A DNA stretch of 64,000 nucleotides from Thermasporomyces sp040195635 (GTDB lineage: Bacteria; Actinomycetota; Actinomycetes; Propionibacteriales; Actinopolymorphaceae), in NCBI RefSeq assembly GCF_040195635.1, contig NZ_JBEFTX010000016.1:1-64000 (forward strand), given 5' to 3'. Made by a program: the position numbers and the translations under genes. Every line of letters starts with the position of its first letter. Positions within the stretch are counted from its first letter, which is position 1. Below are positions 1-9,617 of the stretch, one piece after another. The notes under the pieces were generated by a model, which saw only the letters and a program-made list of their open reading frames with translations, made no database searches and was not told the origin of the DNA.

Positions 1-2
1 CC

Positions 3-2699
3 TGGAGCGCGACCGGCGCTCCCACCAACCCCATCACCAACCACCGCTACCGCCTTCGCGCCGACCCGGACCGCGGTGGCGGACTGACCTCGCTCGTCGA
101 CGTCGACACCGGCCGGGAGCTGCTGCGTGGTGTCGGCAACGAGTTGCTGCTCTACGACGAGTACGCCACCCACCCCGACTTCGGCGAAGGCCCGCGCCAC
201 CTCATCCCGCGCGGTCCGGTGGTCGGGTCGGCGACCACGCCCGCCACGGTCCGCCGGGAGATCGGGCCGTTGGGTGAGCGCCTCGTGACGACCGGAACGC
301 TGGACGTGCTGTCCTTCGAGCAGACCGTGACCCTGTGGCACGGGGTGGATCGCGTCGACTTCCGGACAAGGGTGCTCGACCATCGCGGTGCGGACAAGCT
401 GTTGCGGGTGAGGTTCCCGGTCGACCTGCCGGGGGCGTTGCCGATGTCGGGAGTCGCGGCGGCGGTCGTGGGACGCGGTTTCGGCATGCCCGACGTCGAC
501 GCGGCCGAGGCGCCGTGGACGCTCGACAATCCCGCGCACACGTGGTTCGGACTGGGTTCGACCGCACGGGTCTCGCTGGTCGACCCCGACGGCAACCGGC
601 TCGGCGACCGGGCGCTCGGCGTCGCCGAGGTGGTCGTCGGTCAGGTCGGTGCCGCCGCCAGCGCCCGCGACCTGGTCGTCGCTCTCGCCCGCGTCGGCGT
701 CACCGCGACCACATCCGGTGCGCAGTGGGCGAGGTACGGATGGCTGTCGGTCGACTCCAACCTGCCTGACTTCCGGATCGTCCTCGGCGGCCCCGACGAG
801 AACGCCATCGCACGGGAGCTGCTGGCCCGATGCGACGCGAAGTACACCGCCGAGTTCGACCGGCAGCTCGAGGCGACCGGACGGGTGCTGCTGTGGGTAC
901 CGCCCGAGCAACCGCTGCGGGCGGTGTGGCGGCCGAACGCCGACCTGCGCGACGTCCGGGCCCTGCCCGCACTGCTCGCCGTCGGCCCGGTCGACTGTCT
1001 CGTCGCCGACCTCGACGACGCGGCGATCGAGGCGGTCGGGCTCGACGTCCCCCTGGAACCGCTCACCGATGCCACCGTCGCCCTGATGACCTACGGGCTG
1101 CCCGGGTTCGCCGTCGACCCGGCGGGGGCGCTGCACCTGTCGTTGCTCCGGTCCTGCACCGGTTGGCCGTCCGGTGTCTGGGTCGATCCGCCGCGCCGGG
1201 CGGCACCGGACGGGTCGGCGTTCCAGCTGCAGCGGTGGACGCACGAGTTCTGCTACGCCCTCGTGGCCGGTGACGGCGACTGGCGCGCGTTGGCGCTGCC
1301 GTCGCGCGGCCAGGAGTACTGCACACCACTGCACGCCCGCGCCCTGCCCCGCGGGGCGCCGCGCACCGTTCCCCACTCGGTTCCTCGTGCTGAGCGGCTG
1401 CCGGGGCGGCATTCACTCGTCCGTATCGACCCGGCGCGGGAGGTCCTGTTGAGCGCGGTGAAGCCGACCGGCAACCCGATCGCGACCGGCAGCGCGGGCG
1501 GTTCGGATCCGGCGCGTGGGATCACCCTGCGGCTGGCCGAGAGCACCGGGCTCGGGCGCCGCGCCACGATCGGCGGTGCCCTCGGGCTCGCCGACGCGCG
1601 GCGGGCCAACCTGCTCGAACGCCCACTCGAGCCGACCGATCTCAGCCTCGACCTCGCCGGCTTCGAGGTGGCGACCATCGTGGCCACACCGGTGGACGCC
1701 GCCACACCGGACACACCTGACAGACCTGACACACCTGGCACACCCGACGCAGAGATGCTGGGGCCGTCGGCCGAACGACCACATCCCGAGTACGCCCGCT
1801 ACTGGCTGCACAACCGCGGTCCGGCGCCGATGGGATACCTCCCGGTGACCGTTGCCGTGTCGCCACGCTCACTGCCCTGGACCGACGGTGGTCCGCTGGA
1901 GATCGAGGTCGTGCTCGCGAGCCAGCTGCGCGACGCGGCCCATGAGAGTGCCGTACGGATGCGAGTGCCCGCGGGATGGACGGTCGATCCGGCGGAACAG
2001 GCTTACGAGCTCCCCGCCGGTGGGCACCTGCGATTCGCGGCGACGGTGACGCCGGCTGCGGATGCGGAGGAGGGAACGTACTTCGTGGCCGCCCAGATCT
2101 CCTACGCCGGTACGCCTGTCGAGGACATCGCCACGGTCGTTGTCGCGGCCGAGCGGGGGCGTCGGCGCGACTCCGTCGTCCCCATCCCCGAACCGAGGTC
2201 GGAGTCCGCACCCGCTTCCCGCGTGCCGGCGTCGGCAGGCACGTCCGTAGCCGCGTCCGGCTCCTCAACCGGTGAGGCGGTGGACGCCATGCCGACCGAC
2301 GAGACCGAGGTTCTGGCAGACCGGGTTGCGGCGCCGGTGGACGGGAGTGGATCGGCTTCCCAGCCAATGGCCGGCCGTGAGACCGGACTGGTCGTCGATG
2401 TCGTGGACCGTGAGGTCGTGGTCAGTCCCGGCGCCCGCGCAACGATCGCCGTGACGCTGACCAACCAGACGCGCGACGAGATCCGCGGTGAGGTCCAGCT
2501 CGTCTCGCCGTGGGGCACCTGGCACGCGATTCCCCAGTCGCTGACGGGTTTCAGCCTGCCGGCGCGGGCGCGGACGATCGTCGACTTCCCGGTCGTCGTA
2601 CCCCCTGACGCAGAACTTGGTCATGCGTGGGCGATGGCGAAGGTGATGTGGTTCGGCCGGTGCCAGTACGCGCCGACGGTGCGGTTCGTGATCGCCTGA
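3..2699 (+). CDS. GH38-type alpha-mannosidase, C-terminal part (5' truncated by window edge)
   Basis: The reading frame is open from base 3, so the N-terminal catalytic part lies outside the window. The visible start (ITNHRYRL, then a stretch ending in LLLYDEY) matches the C-terminal beta-sandwich region of family GH38 alpha-mannosidases, which trim alpha-mannosides from glycans. Later come two NEW3-like beta domains, roughly residues 620-700 and 770-860 of the visible part, separated by a Ser/Pro/Ala-rich linker. A Pro/Thr/Asp-rich stretch near base 1710 is coded by short in-frame repeats. Assignment to GH38 rests on the C-terminal region only; another large retaining hydrolase with the same accessory domains is possible. 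Confidence 0.7.
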   Translation, partial: WSATGAPTNPITNHRYRLRADPDRGGGLTSLVDVDTGRELLRGVGNELLLYDEYATHPDFGEGPRHLIPRGPVVGSATTPATVRREIGPLGERLVTTGTLDVLSFEQTVTLWHGVDRVDFRTRVLDHRGADKLLRVRFPVDLPGALPMSGVAAAVVGRGFGMPDVDAAEAPWTLDNPAHTWFGLGSTARVSLVDPDGNRLGDRALGVAEVVVGQVGAAASARDLVVALARVGVTATTSGAQWARYGWLSVDSNLPDFRIVLGGPDENAIARELLARCDAKYTAEFDRQLEATGRVLLWVPPEQPLRAVWRPNADLRDVRALPALLAVGPVDCLVADLDDAAIEAVGLDVPLEPLTDATVALMTYGLPGFAVDPAGALHLSLLRSCTGWPSGVWVDPPRRAAPDGSAFQLQRWTHEFCYALVAGDGDWRALALPSRGQEYCTPLHARALPRGAPRTVPHSVPRAERLPGRHSLVRIDPAREVLLSAVKPTGNPIATGSAGGSDPARGITLRLAESTGLGRRATIGGALGLADARRANLLERPLEPTDLSLDLAGFEVATIVATPVDAATPDTPDRPDTPGTPDAEMLGPSAERPHPEYARYWLHNRGPAPMGYLPVTVAVSPRSLPWTDGGPLEIEVVLASQLRDAAHESAVRMRVPAGWTVDPAEQAYELPAGGHLRFAATVTPAADAEEGTYFVAAQISYAGTPVEDIATVVVAAERGRRRDSVVPIPEPRSESAPASRVPASAGTSVAASGSSTGEAVDAMPTDETEVLADRVAAPVDGSGSASQPMAGRETGLVVDVVDREVVVSPGARATIAVTLTNQTRDEIRGEVQLVSPWGTWHAIPQSLTGFSLPARARTIVDFPVVVPPDAELGHAWAMAKVMWFGRCQYAPTVRFVIA

Positions 2700-2752
2700 C
2701 GCGCGGCTGTTCGCCGCTGAACTTCTGCCGACGCCGACGGATGCTCGGGTCG

Positions 2753-3298
2753 TCACAGTCCTCGTCGTCCACGCCCGCCAACCCGTGCGTGGGCGCCGCC
2801 ACGCCGCCTCGGACTGGGCCGTCGGCGTTGGAGCATCCTGCTGGCGGGAATGCAGAGGAGCACCGCGGCGTACCACCAGAACGCGGTGTCCAGCCCCATC
2901 TTGACCACGTCGATCTGCTTGGCCAGCTGTTCAGGATTCGCCTGTATTTCTTCGACTTCGGCCCGGGTCGCGACGGTGACGCCGCTGTCCAACCAGCCCC
3001 ACGGAAAGCCCAGCCCGCGATGGTAGGCGTACATGCAACAGACGTCCTCGCGGACGACCAACAGGCTCAGGAACAACCCTGTAACAGCGAGCACAACCGT
3101 TGCCAGCCACGCGATCCGGCCCACCCGGCGAGACGTGAGACCCACCCAGGTCAGCAGGACGCCGCCCGCGCACAGCATGAGGCCGAATGCGAGGTCGTGA
3201 GGTGGTGTCGGTGGAATCAGTGCGAGTGCGCCGAAGCTCGCCCCCGAGACGCCGACGAGGACGAGGACGACGGTTAGCAGGACGGCGGTCGGAGGCAT
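2753..3298 (-). CDS. Four-helix hypothetical membrane protein
   Basis: I do not recognise the family. The product has four predicted membrane segments (MPPTAVLLTVV..., FGLMLCAGGVLL, IAWLATVVLAVTGLFLS and TAFWWYAAVLLC). An extracytoplasmic-looking loop carries a Cys-Cys pair (EDVCCMYAYHRG) followed by FPWGWLDSG. The ATG at 3298 places the first helix at the N-terminus. An upstream in-frame GTG at 3355 would add 19 Arg/Pro-rich residues and is less convincing; neither start has a strong Shine-Dalgarno sequence. The gene converges on the mannosidase-like gene and follows the MFS gene on the same strand. Confidence 0.6.
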   Translation of the reverse strand: MPPTAVLLTVVLVLVGVSGASFGALALIPPTPPHDLAFGLMLCAGGVLLTWVGLTSRRVGRIAWLATVVLAVTGLFLSLLVVREDVCCMYAYHRGLGFPWGWLDSGVTVATRAEVEEIQANPEQLAKQIDVVKMGLDTAFWWYAAVLLCIPASRMLQRRRPSPRRRGGAHARVGGRGRRGL

Positions 3299-3415
3299 GC
3301 GGGTCAGCCTGCCAGGTGGTCGCACCCGCGGCCACGGGTGAGTGCGCACGCCCACACCACCAGCTCGGACCGCGGGGCTGCGGGTGTCAGTGGTGCAGCA
3401 CTCGAGGCGAACGGC

Positions 3416-4834
3416 TCAGAAGTGCGGCCTGAAGTGGTGGTGTCTCGGCCGCTGCTCCGGTGCCGGATCACGGAGCAGCAGGATGCAGATGAGGCCGCCG
3501 ACCAGGGCGGCTGCGGTGAGGACGACGAAGGCCGTCTGGTACGGCGGAGCCGTCGGGACCCTTGCGGACTCGCTGCCCGTATGGATGATGACCCCGAGCA
3601 CCATCGTCCCGGCGGCCGCCCCGATCCACCGCACGGTGAGGACGAGCGCGTTGGCGTCGCCGCGCTCCTCGGCCGCGACCGCGTTGCTGAGCCCGGTGAG
3701 CAGGGACGTGAACATCGGGGAGAACGACGTGCTGAGGAGCAGGAGCCCTGGCAGCAACAGGATGTAGCGCCTCTCGTCGAGGAAGGCCGCCAGCCATCCG
3801 AACGCGACCGCGGTCGCGAAGTACCCGAGGATCGCCGGCAGGCGGGCCCCAAATCGGTCCGTCGCCCGGCCGGCGATGACGTTGAACGCTGGGGCAGCGA
3901 GCATCGAGGGAGCGATCGCGAGGGCAGCAAGCAGCGGCCCATATCCCAGAACGTGCTGGAAGTAGGTGGCGACGTAGATGATGTAGCCGGTGATGACGAA
4001 CTGGGCGGTGAACATCGCGAGCACGATCCCGCCCAGCACGCGGCGCCGCAGCAGACCGACGTCGAGCAGCGGATGCGGCGTACGCAACTCGAGAAGGCAG
4101 AACGCGCCGAGCACCACGACGCCGCACCCGGCGAGGGCGAGCGTCGCCGCCGAGTCCCAGCCCCAGGTGAGTGCCTGCATCAGAGCGACCAGCAGGGCGG
4201 TGAGCCCGGACATCACGACGACGAGCCCGCGGACGTCGAAGCGCTCCGGCTCCCCGACCGGCTCGTCCTCGACCTTCTGCCAACCCATCAGCACCAGACC
4301 GATGCCGACCGCGGCCTGGACGCCGAACAGGGCCCGCCAGCTGACCACCTCGGTCAATGCGCCGGCCAGCAGCGGCCCGACCACGAAGACCGACACGCCG
4401 ATCGCCGAGTACTTCCCGAGGGCGTCGCCGCGGCTCTGGAGGGGGACCCGGTTGGCGATCATCGCCGCACTCGCCGGGTAGAGCGTCGAGGCGCCGATGC
4501 CGGCGACGGCAATGCTGGATACCAGCCAGAAGAAGCCCTGGGAGACCGCGGCGGAGAACGAGCCCAGGGCGAACACCGACAGGGCGACCAGCAGCACGCT
4601 CCGGTGCCCGTAGTAGTCACTGAGGCGCCCCCCAGCGGGCGCGAACAGCGCCAGGGTCAAGAAGAAGGAGTTGACGACCCACTGGGCTTCGGCCGACGAC
4701 AGGCGTAGTTCCGCCGCGATCGTCGGCTGAACGACGCCGAGCACCGTCTGCCCGAGGTAGCAGCTGAAGAACGCGAGACCGCCGAACCAGAGGGTCCAGC
4801 GATTCAGCTGCACCCCTGCAGCGTCCCCCGTCAC
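3416..4834 (-). CDS. DHA2-type MFS exporter
   Basis: This 472-residue protein has about 14 hydrophobic segments and MFS signatures: the loop motif GGRLSDYYGHR after helix 2 and an N-terminal half typical of drug:H+ antiporter family 2 (LGQTVLGVVQPTIA, then AQWVVNSFFLTLALF). Proton-driven efflux of a small molecule is expected; the substrate is unknown. The GTG start at 4834 follows the regulator stop codon (4837-4835) with no gap, so it is very probably co-transcribed and translationally coupled with the two-component genes upstream. That placement suggests that the sensor controls this exporter. A GTG at 4813 is an alternative start. Confidence 0.88.
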   Translation of the reverse strand: MTGDAAGVQLNRWTLWFGGLAFFSCYLGQTVLGVVQPTIAAELRLSSAEAQWVVNSFFLTLALFAPAGGRLSDYYGHRSVLLVALSVFALGSFSAAVSQGFFWLVSSIAVAGIGASTLYPASAAMIANRVPLQSRGDALGKYSAIGVSVFVVGPLLAGALTEVVSWRALFGVQAAVGIGLVLMGWQKVEDEPVGEPERFDVRGLVVVMSGLTALLVALMQALTWGWDSAATLALAGCGVVVLGAFCLLELRTPHPLLDVGLLRRRVLGGIVLAMFTAQFVITGYIIYVATYFQHVLGYGPLLAALAIAPSMLAAPAFNVIAGRATDRFGARLPAILGYFATAVAFGWLAAFLDERRYILLLPGLLLLSTSFSPMFTSLLTGLSNAVAAEERGDANALVLTVRWIGAAAGTMVLGVIIHTGSESARVPTAPPYQTAFVVLTAAALVGGLICILLLRDPAPEQRPRHHHFRPHF

Positions 4835-5680
4835 TCACAGACCGCCTGATGGTCCAGATGTGCCGGAGGGGCCCGGCGGCGGCACTGCCTGGCCCGGTCC
4901 GGCGTCATCACCGGGGTCGGTCGAGTGGTCGCTGCCCTGTGCCGATGCGGCCTTGACGACGGCTTCCAGTTTGGACCGGGCGTGGAGCTTTTCCAGCACC
5001 CTGCGGACGTGGCTGCGTACCGTCGGATAGGCGATGCTCAGCTGGGCCGCGATCTCGCGGTTGGTGAGGCCCTTCGACATCAGGTCGAGGATCTCGCGTT
5101 CGCGGGCGGTGAGACTTCCCAGCTGCTGCGCCCGGTCGGCTTCCCGTCGTACTGACTCCCGGCTGCGCGCCAGGAGTTCGGCGAGCCGGGGCGCAGGGAT
5201 GAGCATCTCGCCGTCGGCGGCCCGCCGTACCGCCTGGACGATCTCCTGCCCGGTGGCGGTCTTGATGAGGTAGCCGGACGCGCCGGCCTCGACCGCCGCC
5301 ATCATGGCCTGGTCGCTGTCGTCTGCGCTGACGAAGATCACGACCGCATCCGGGCGGGACGTACGAATGCCTGCCGCCGCGTCGACCCCGGTGCCGTCCG
5401 GAAGCCAGAAGTCGACGACCGCGACGTCGACAGGAGACTCGGCGGCGAGCCGGGTCGCCTCGGCGACAGTAGGTGCCCAGCCGAGGACCCGAAGGTCGGG
5501 ATGCTCGGCCAAGAGCGCCACCAGGCCCTCGGCCACCACTGCGTGGTCCTCGACGATGAGGACCGAGATGGTGGCGTCTGGCGACCGGGCGTCAGGCGGC
5601 GACTCGGCGTCAGGCGGCGACTCGGCGTCAGGCGGCGGCCCAGGTGCGGGTGGCTGCCCAGGTTCGGGCGATGTGCTCAC
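4835..5680 (-). CDS. NarL/LuxR-family response regulator
   Basis: The protein has a receiver domain at about residues 38-155, with acidic residues in VLIVEDH, the phospho-acceptor Asp in VVDFWLPDG and the conserved Lys in GYLIKT. A GerE/LuxR DNA-binding helix-turn-helix follows at about 190-250 (LTAREREILDLMSKG, TNREIAAQLSI). I chose the GTG at 5680 because it overlaps the kinase stop by four bases (GTGA). The longer frame to 5881 only adds Arg-rich sequence read out of frame through the kinase gene. The N-terminal 35 residues contain an in-frame 18-bp tandem repeat (PPDAES units) and are probably disordered. Its partner should be the adjacent kinase. Confidence 0.9.
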   Translation of the reverse strand: MSTSPEPGQPPAPGPPPDAESPPDAESPPDARSPDATISVLIVEDHAVVAEGLVALLAEHPDLRVLGWAPTVAEATRLAAESPVDVAVVDFWLPDGTGVDAAAGIRTSRPDAVVIFVSADDSDQAMMAAVEAGASGYLIKTATGQEIVQAVRRAADGEMLIPAPRLAELLARSRESVRREADRAQQLGSLTAREREILDLMSKGLTNREIAAQLSIAYPTVRSHVRRVLEKLHARSKLEAVVKAASAQGSDHSTDPGDDAGPGQAVPPPGPSGTSGPSGGL

Positions 5681-7593
5681 GTGGCGCCTCCGGCGAGCCC
5701 CGACTCGCGTGGGACCCAGAACTCCACCGTAGTACCGGCTCCGGGTGCGCTCTCGATCCGGCACCAGCCACCCACGATCTCGGCCCGGTCGCGCATCAGG
5801 GTGAGGCCGAGATGACCGGGCTCGGTCTCGGCCTCCAACGGGTCGTAGCCGACGCCGTCGTCGATGATCTCGACCAGGCAACCATCGTCCACGCCGCTCA
5901 GCCGCGCCAGAACATGGGACGCCTGGGCGTGCAGGCGGACGTTCATCAGGGCGTCCTGGGCGATCCGGTAGATCAGCACCCGGGTCTGGGTCGGCGGCTC
6001 CTCCTCGAGTCGGTTGTCCAGTTCGTACGCCACCCCGGTCTCGGCGCGGAGCTGCTCGAGATAGGCGCGGAGGGCCGCGACCAGCCCCTCGTGCTCCAGC
6101 GCTGGAGGGCGGAAGTCGAAGATCATCCGGCGGAGACGGTCGGCCGCGAGCCGGATCGTCTCCTCCAGCTTCGTGAGCACCCGCAGGTCGTCCGGGTCAC
6201 TGAGCCGGCGGCGCAACTGCTGCAGCCGAAGGGCCGCCGCGGTGATGACCTGCAGGCTGTCGTCGTGGATGCCGGCGGCGATCCGGAGCCGCTCGCGTTC
6301 CTGCGCGCCCACCAGGTCGACGAGAACGTTGCGGTGGTCCTGCCCGGCCGCTCGCAACACCTCCACGCTGTGTTCGAGGACGGCCCGCGACCCCGCGGTC
6401 TCGGTCATGTCGCGGATCGACAGGACGACCTGGACGCCTTCCTCGGTACGGATCCGGCCGATGCTGACGTCGACCGGGACCTCGGTGCCGTCGCGCCGCC
6501 GGCCGACCAGCTCGAATCCCAGCGGGGCCGCCACGCCACCGTCCTCGGCCGGCACTTCGTCGCTCTCCTTCCGGTAGATCGTGACCGGATGGTCGGGGAG
6601 CAACGTGTCGACGGTGCGTTCGAGCAGGTCCTCGCGTGGATAGCCGAACAGCCGTTCCGCGGCGGCGCTGACCAGCTTGATGGTGCCGGAGTCGTCGACG
6701 ATCACCGTGGCATCCGGCGAGGCCTCGAACAGCTGCTGGTACCTCGCCTCCGCAAGGCTCAGCTCGCTCAGGTCGCGGAGGATGACGGCGACGCCGCGCT
6801 GTCCGTGGGGCATCAGGCTCGCCGAGACCTCGACGGGGAACGTCCCGCCGTCCTTGCGACGCCCGGTGGCGGTGAAATGCGCCTCCGGTCCGTACTCCCC
6901 TGGAGGTTCACGGCTCAGCAGCCGGTAGATCAGCTCGTCGACGGGCTCGCCGCCCCGGGACAGCGGCACCAGGTTGGTGATCGGTTCGCCGATCAGCTCC
7001 GCCCGGCGGTAACCGAACAGCTGCTGGACCGGCGCGTTGATCATCTCGATCGCGCCGTTGGCTCCGACCAGGACGGACGCGGCGCGGATCCGGTCGAGGA
7101 GCTGGCGTAGGACGTTGGCGCTCTGCAGGGTCGCAGCGCTCGCCCGGCGCTCGGTCTCCAGGTCGCGGCGGAGCAGGTTCAGACACTCCTTCGCGAGCGG
7201 CAGGGAGATGCTGACCTGGCCCCGGGCGGCGCGGGCGATCCCCTCGATGATCTCCTCGTCTGCGATGCCCTTGACCAGGTAGCCGGTCGCTCCGGCAGCC
7301 AGTACCTCGACCGCAGCACTCGGATCTTCGTACGCGGAAAGCACGAGAACCGACGTGGTCGGCGTACGGTCCTGGATGGAACGGATCGTCGCGGGCGCAT
7401 CGCCCCCTGGCATCCGCGCGTCGAGGACCACGACCCGCGGATGGTCCCTCGCCGACAGCCGGACGACATCCGGATGGCTCACCGCCTCGCCGACAAGCTC
7501 GAGGCCGGGCTGCCCGGTGATCAGGTCGGCGAGGGCGTCGCGGACGGCGCGGTCGTCGTCGGCGATCAGGACCCGCGTCGAAGGTTCAGTCAT
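5677..7593 (-). CDS. Receiver-PAS-PAS-HisKA_3 hybrid sensor histidine kinase
   Basis: The 638-residue protein begins with a CheY-like receiver (about 6-125; Asp58 in VVVLDARMPG, Lys108 in GYLVKG). Two PAS domains follow (about 165-285 and 290-405, each with a FGY motif), then a dimerisation/phospho-acceptor region of the NarX/DegS type with His in GIHDDSLQ (about 430-500). A HATPase_c domain ends it (IIDDGVGYDP, GHLGLTLMRDR). There is no membrane segment, so it is cytosolic and likely senses an internal cue through PAS. A receiver at the N-terminus of a HisKA_3 kinase is uncommon and suggests input from another kinase. It overlaps the genes before and after by four bases each. Confidence 0.92.
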   Translation of the reverse strand: MTEPSTRVLIADDDRAVRDALADLITGQPGLELVGEAVSHPDVVRLSARDHPRVVVLDARMPGGDAPATIRSIQDRTPTTSVLVLSAYEDPSAAVEVLAAGATGYLVKGIADEEIIEGIARAARGQVSISLPLAKECLNLLRRDLETERRASAATLQSANVLRQLLDRIRAASVLVGANGAIEMINAPVQQLFGYRRAELIGEPITNLVPLSRGGEPVDELIYRLLSREPPGEYGPEAHFTATGRRKDGGTFPVEVSASLMPHGQRGVAVILRDLSELSLAEARYQQLFEASPDATVIVDDSGTIKLVSAAAERLFGYPREDLLERTVDTLLPDHPVTIYRKESDEVPAEDGGVAAPLGFELVGRRRDGTEVPVDVSIGRIRTEEGVQVVLSIRDMTETAGSRAVLEHSVEVLRAAGQDHRNVLVDLVGAQERERLRIAAGIHDDSLQVITAAALRLQQLRRRLSDPDDLRVLTKLEETIRLAADRLRRMIFDFRPPALEHEGLVAALRAYLEQLRAETGVAYELDNRLEEEPPTQTRVLIYRIAQDALMNVRLHAQASHVLARLSGVDDGCLVEIIDDGVGYDPLEAETEPGHLGLTLMRDRAEIVGGWCRIESAPGAGTTVEFWVPRESGLAGGAT

Positions 7594-8102
7594 CGGGCCC
7601 CTCCGCTGTCTTCGGATCGGCCGACCTCGGCCGATCCGCCGACCTCACCGGATCCGCCCGAGCCCTGGGGGACGCCGTACCGCGTGATGGCTGCCTGCAG
7701 TCCGGAGACCTCCATGCGGTCCGGTTGCCGTGACGCAAGCCACGGCAGGCCGCTCGCGACGGGGCCGATCAGGGTCTGGTAGTGGTGCTCGTCTACCCGG
7801 TCGCTGGCGGCCACACCGGCCGCGGCATCCCAGACAGCCGCCCAGAAAGCCCAGTCGGTCGAGCCGTGCCGGCGGGCCACGTCCATCGCCTCCCTCCGGG
7901 CGAGCCCTGCCGCGTCGAGGATCGCCCGCCGTTCCGTGAGCGTCGTCGCGGCACCGATCGCCGCCCAGGCGGCCGCCCGATCCTCACGCGGCCGCCGCTT
8001 CCACAGATCGACCACACCGTCGATCTCCCGACTGCCGAGCTCGCCCAGGTGGGAGATCAGGTGGATCACCCCCCGCGTGTTGGGTCCGAAGACATCGGTC
8101 AT
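7590..8102 (-). CDS. Hypothetical soluble protein, first gene of sensor operon
   Basis: I do not recognise this 170-residue protein. It is soluble, rich in Ala, Trp and Arg, helical in appearance (DLWKRRPREDRAAAWAAIGAA), and ends in a Gly/Ser-rich tail. It has no signal peptide and no metal-binding motif. Its stop codon overlaps the kinase ATG in an ATGA arrangement, so the two are translationally coupled. A role as an accessory or signalling protein of the two-component system is inferred from position only. Confidence 0.65.
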   Translation of the reverse strand: MTDVFGPNTRGVIHLISHLGELGSREIDGVVDLWKRRPREDRAAAWAAIGAATTLTERRAILDAAGLARREAMDVARRHGSTDWAFWAAVWDAAAGVAASDRVDEHHYQTLIGPVASGLPWLASRQPDRMEVSGLQAAITRYGVPQGSGGSGEVGGSAEVGRSEDSGGAR

Positions 8103-8156
8103 CGCCGCGCTCCCTCCGGCCGTGCCAGTCAGCTTGCGTACGCAGGTGCGGCGAGG

Positions 8157-9563
8157 TCACCGCCGGAGGTCCTTCGGCAGCTTGTACTTCGGCTGCTTCG
8201 GGATCTGCACCATGCCTTCGGACTTGTCGACCTTGACCGAAAGCTTCCCGACGCCGCCGCTGCGGGCGCCGATCATCTGGAACTCGACCGACTTCTCGAC
8301 GTCGGACGGGATCATGTACTTGCCGGCCGCGACCGCCTTGCCCTTCGAGTCCACGCGGAACGCGGAGACCAGCTCGTCACCGACGTAGACGTGGACCGCC
8401 TCGTTGGGCGCGAACCCCTTGGCATAGAAGTTCATGACGGTGCCCGGCAGGCCACCCCACGTGCTGCCCCGGACGACCGGCATGTACTGCTGGGCCAGGA
8501 AGCCCGCCTTCGCCGAGGCCCGGCTCTGTTCACCGGTGAAGATCAGCGTCTGCCGGCCCTTCAGGTCGAACGGCACCTTGAAGGCGATGTTGCCGATCGA
8601 CCCGTCCTCGTCGGCCCGGACCGTCATGACCGGCATGCCACCGGCTTGACCGAGGTAGCCGAGGACCCGCTCATTCGGGGCGAAGCCCTTGCCGGTCACG
8701 TGGATCGTCTCCGTCGCGCGGGCGCTGAACGGCTTGGTCAGCACCATGGGGTACTGCCTGAGCAGCTGGAACGGCGCCATCGCCGTGGTCTTGCTCTTCG
8801 CACCCATCAGGATGACGGTGTTGTCGCCGACGGCACCGACGCCGACGCGGAGCGACTCGTGTTGCAGCTTGCCGTCCGGGTCGGCGCGCAGAACCTGCGA
8901 CGGCGTGCCGGTGAGGCGTCCCCAGAAGACGTTGATCTTCTCGTTGGGCAGGAAGCCGTCCGCGTCGACCGTGAGCGGTGTGCCGGGCTTGCCCACCTGG
9001 TCGCTGAGCTCCACCAGGCCGACGCCGGCCTGTGCCACCAGTTCGGCCTTGGCGACCTTCTTGGTGCTGCCGACCTGGGCCAACGTGACCGACTGCTTCT
9101 TGCCGGAGTTGCCGGCTCCGACGGGGTAGGTGAACTCGGCGTCGATGACGCCGTACTTGTTCGCCTTCTTGGTCGCCATGATGGTCGCCCGGCCCTTACC
9201 GCTGGACAGCATCACGTTGACGCGGGCACCCGGGTCGAACCCGGAGCCGTTCACCCCGACCTTTCCGCCGGGCCGTGCAAGTCCGGGATTGAGGACCGCG
9301 ACCGGCCCTTCCCCGATCGGCACCTTCTTGCCGTTGAACTGGACGATCTTGGTCGGCTGTTGGGCCGGAGGCTCCTTCGTGGTCGTCCCCTCGCGGCCAC
9401 CCCCAGTGATGTTCAGCGGGCTGGGACCAGAACCGCCGAGCGGGATCAGCGATCGCCCGAGAGAGATGACGACCAGCGCTGCGACCACCACGATCAAGGC
9501 GCGCTTCCAGGACCGTTGCGGGCCTTTGGATTTCTGCGGCCTCTTCGACGTCGTCGTTTTCAT
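8157..9563 (-). CDS. Membrane-anchored IPT/TIG-like repeat protein
   Basis: The 468-residue product has a basic N-terminus, one hydrophobic segment (about 22-41) and a long exported region. That region contains four related units, each with a Gly-x-Gly-Phe turn followed by a pattern like PNExVxVYxG (GSGFDPGARVNV, ADGFLPNEKINV, GKGFAPNERVLG, AKGFAPNEAVHV). This resembles IPT/TIG immunoglobulin-like folds. It is likely a type II surface protein that could scaffold or guide a polymer. The ATG at 9563 is preceded by GGGAG at good spacing. It sits directly downstream of the two glycosyltransferases, hence the guess of a role in polysaccharide export or anchoring; no catalytic motif is visible. Confidence 0.75.
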   Translation of the reverse strand: MKTTTSKRPQKSKGPQRSWKRALIVVVAALVVISLGRSLIPLGGSGPSPLNITGGGREGTTTKEPPAQQPTKIVQFNGKKVPIGEGPVAVLNPGLARPGGKVGVNGSGFDPGARVNVMLSSGKGRATIMATKKANKYGVIDAEFTYPVGAGNSGKKQSVTLAQVGSTKKVAKAELVAQAGVGLVELSDQVGKPGTPLTVDADGFLPNEKINVFWGRLTGTPSQVLRADPDGKLQHESLRVGVGAVGDNTVILMGAKSKTTAMAPFQLLRQYPMVLTKPFSARATETIHVTGKGFAPNERVLGYLGQAGGMPVMTVRADEDGSIGNIAFKVPFDLKGRQTLIFTGEQSRASAKAGFLAQQYMPVVRGSTWGGLPGTVMNFYAKGFAPNEAVHVYVGDELVSAFRVDSKGKAVAAGKYMIPSDVEKSVEFQMIGARSGGVGKLSVKVDKSEGMVQIPKQPKYKLPKDLRR

Positions 9564-9617
9564 GTCGTTTACTCCCTACCAGGTTTGGTCGCCCGTGAAG
9601 ACGCACCCGGTTGTTTC

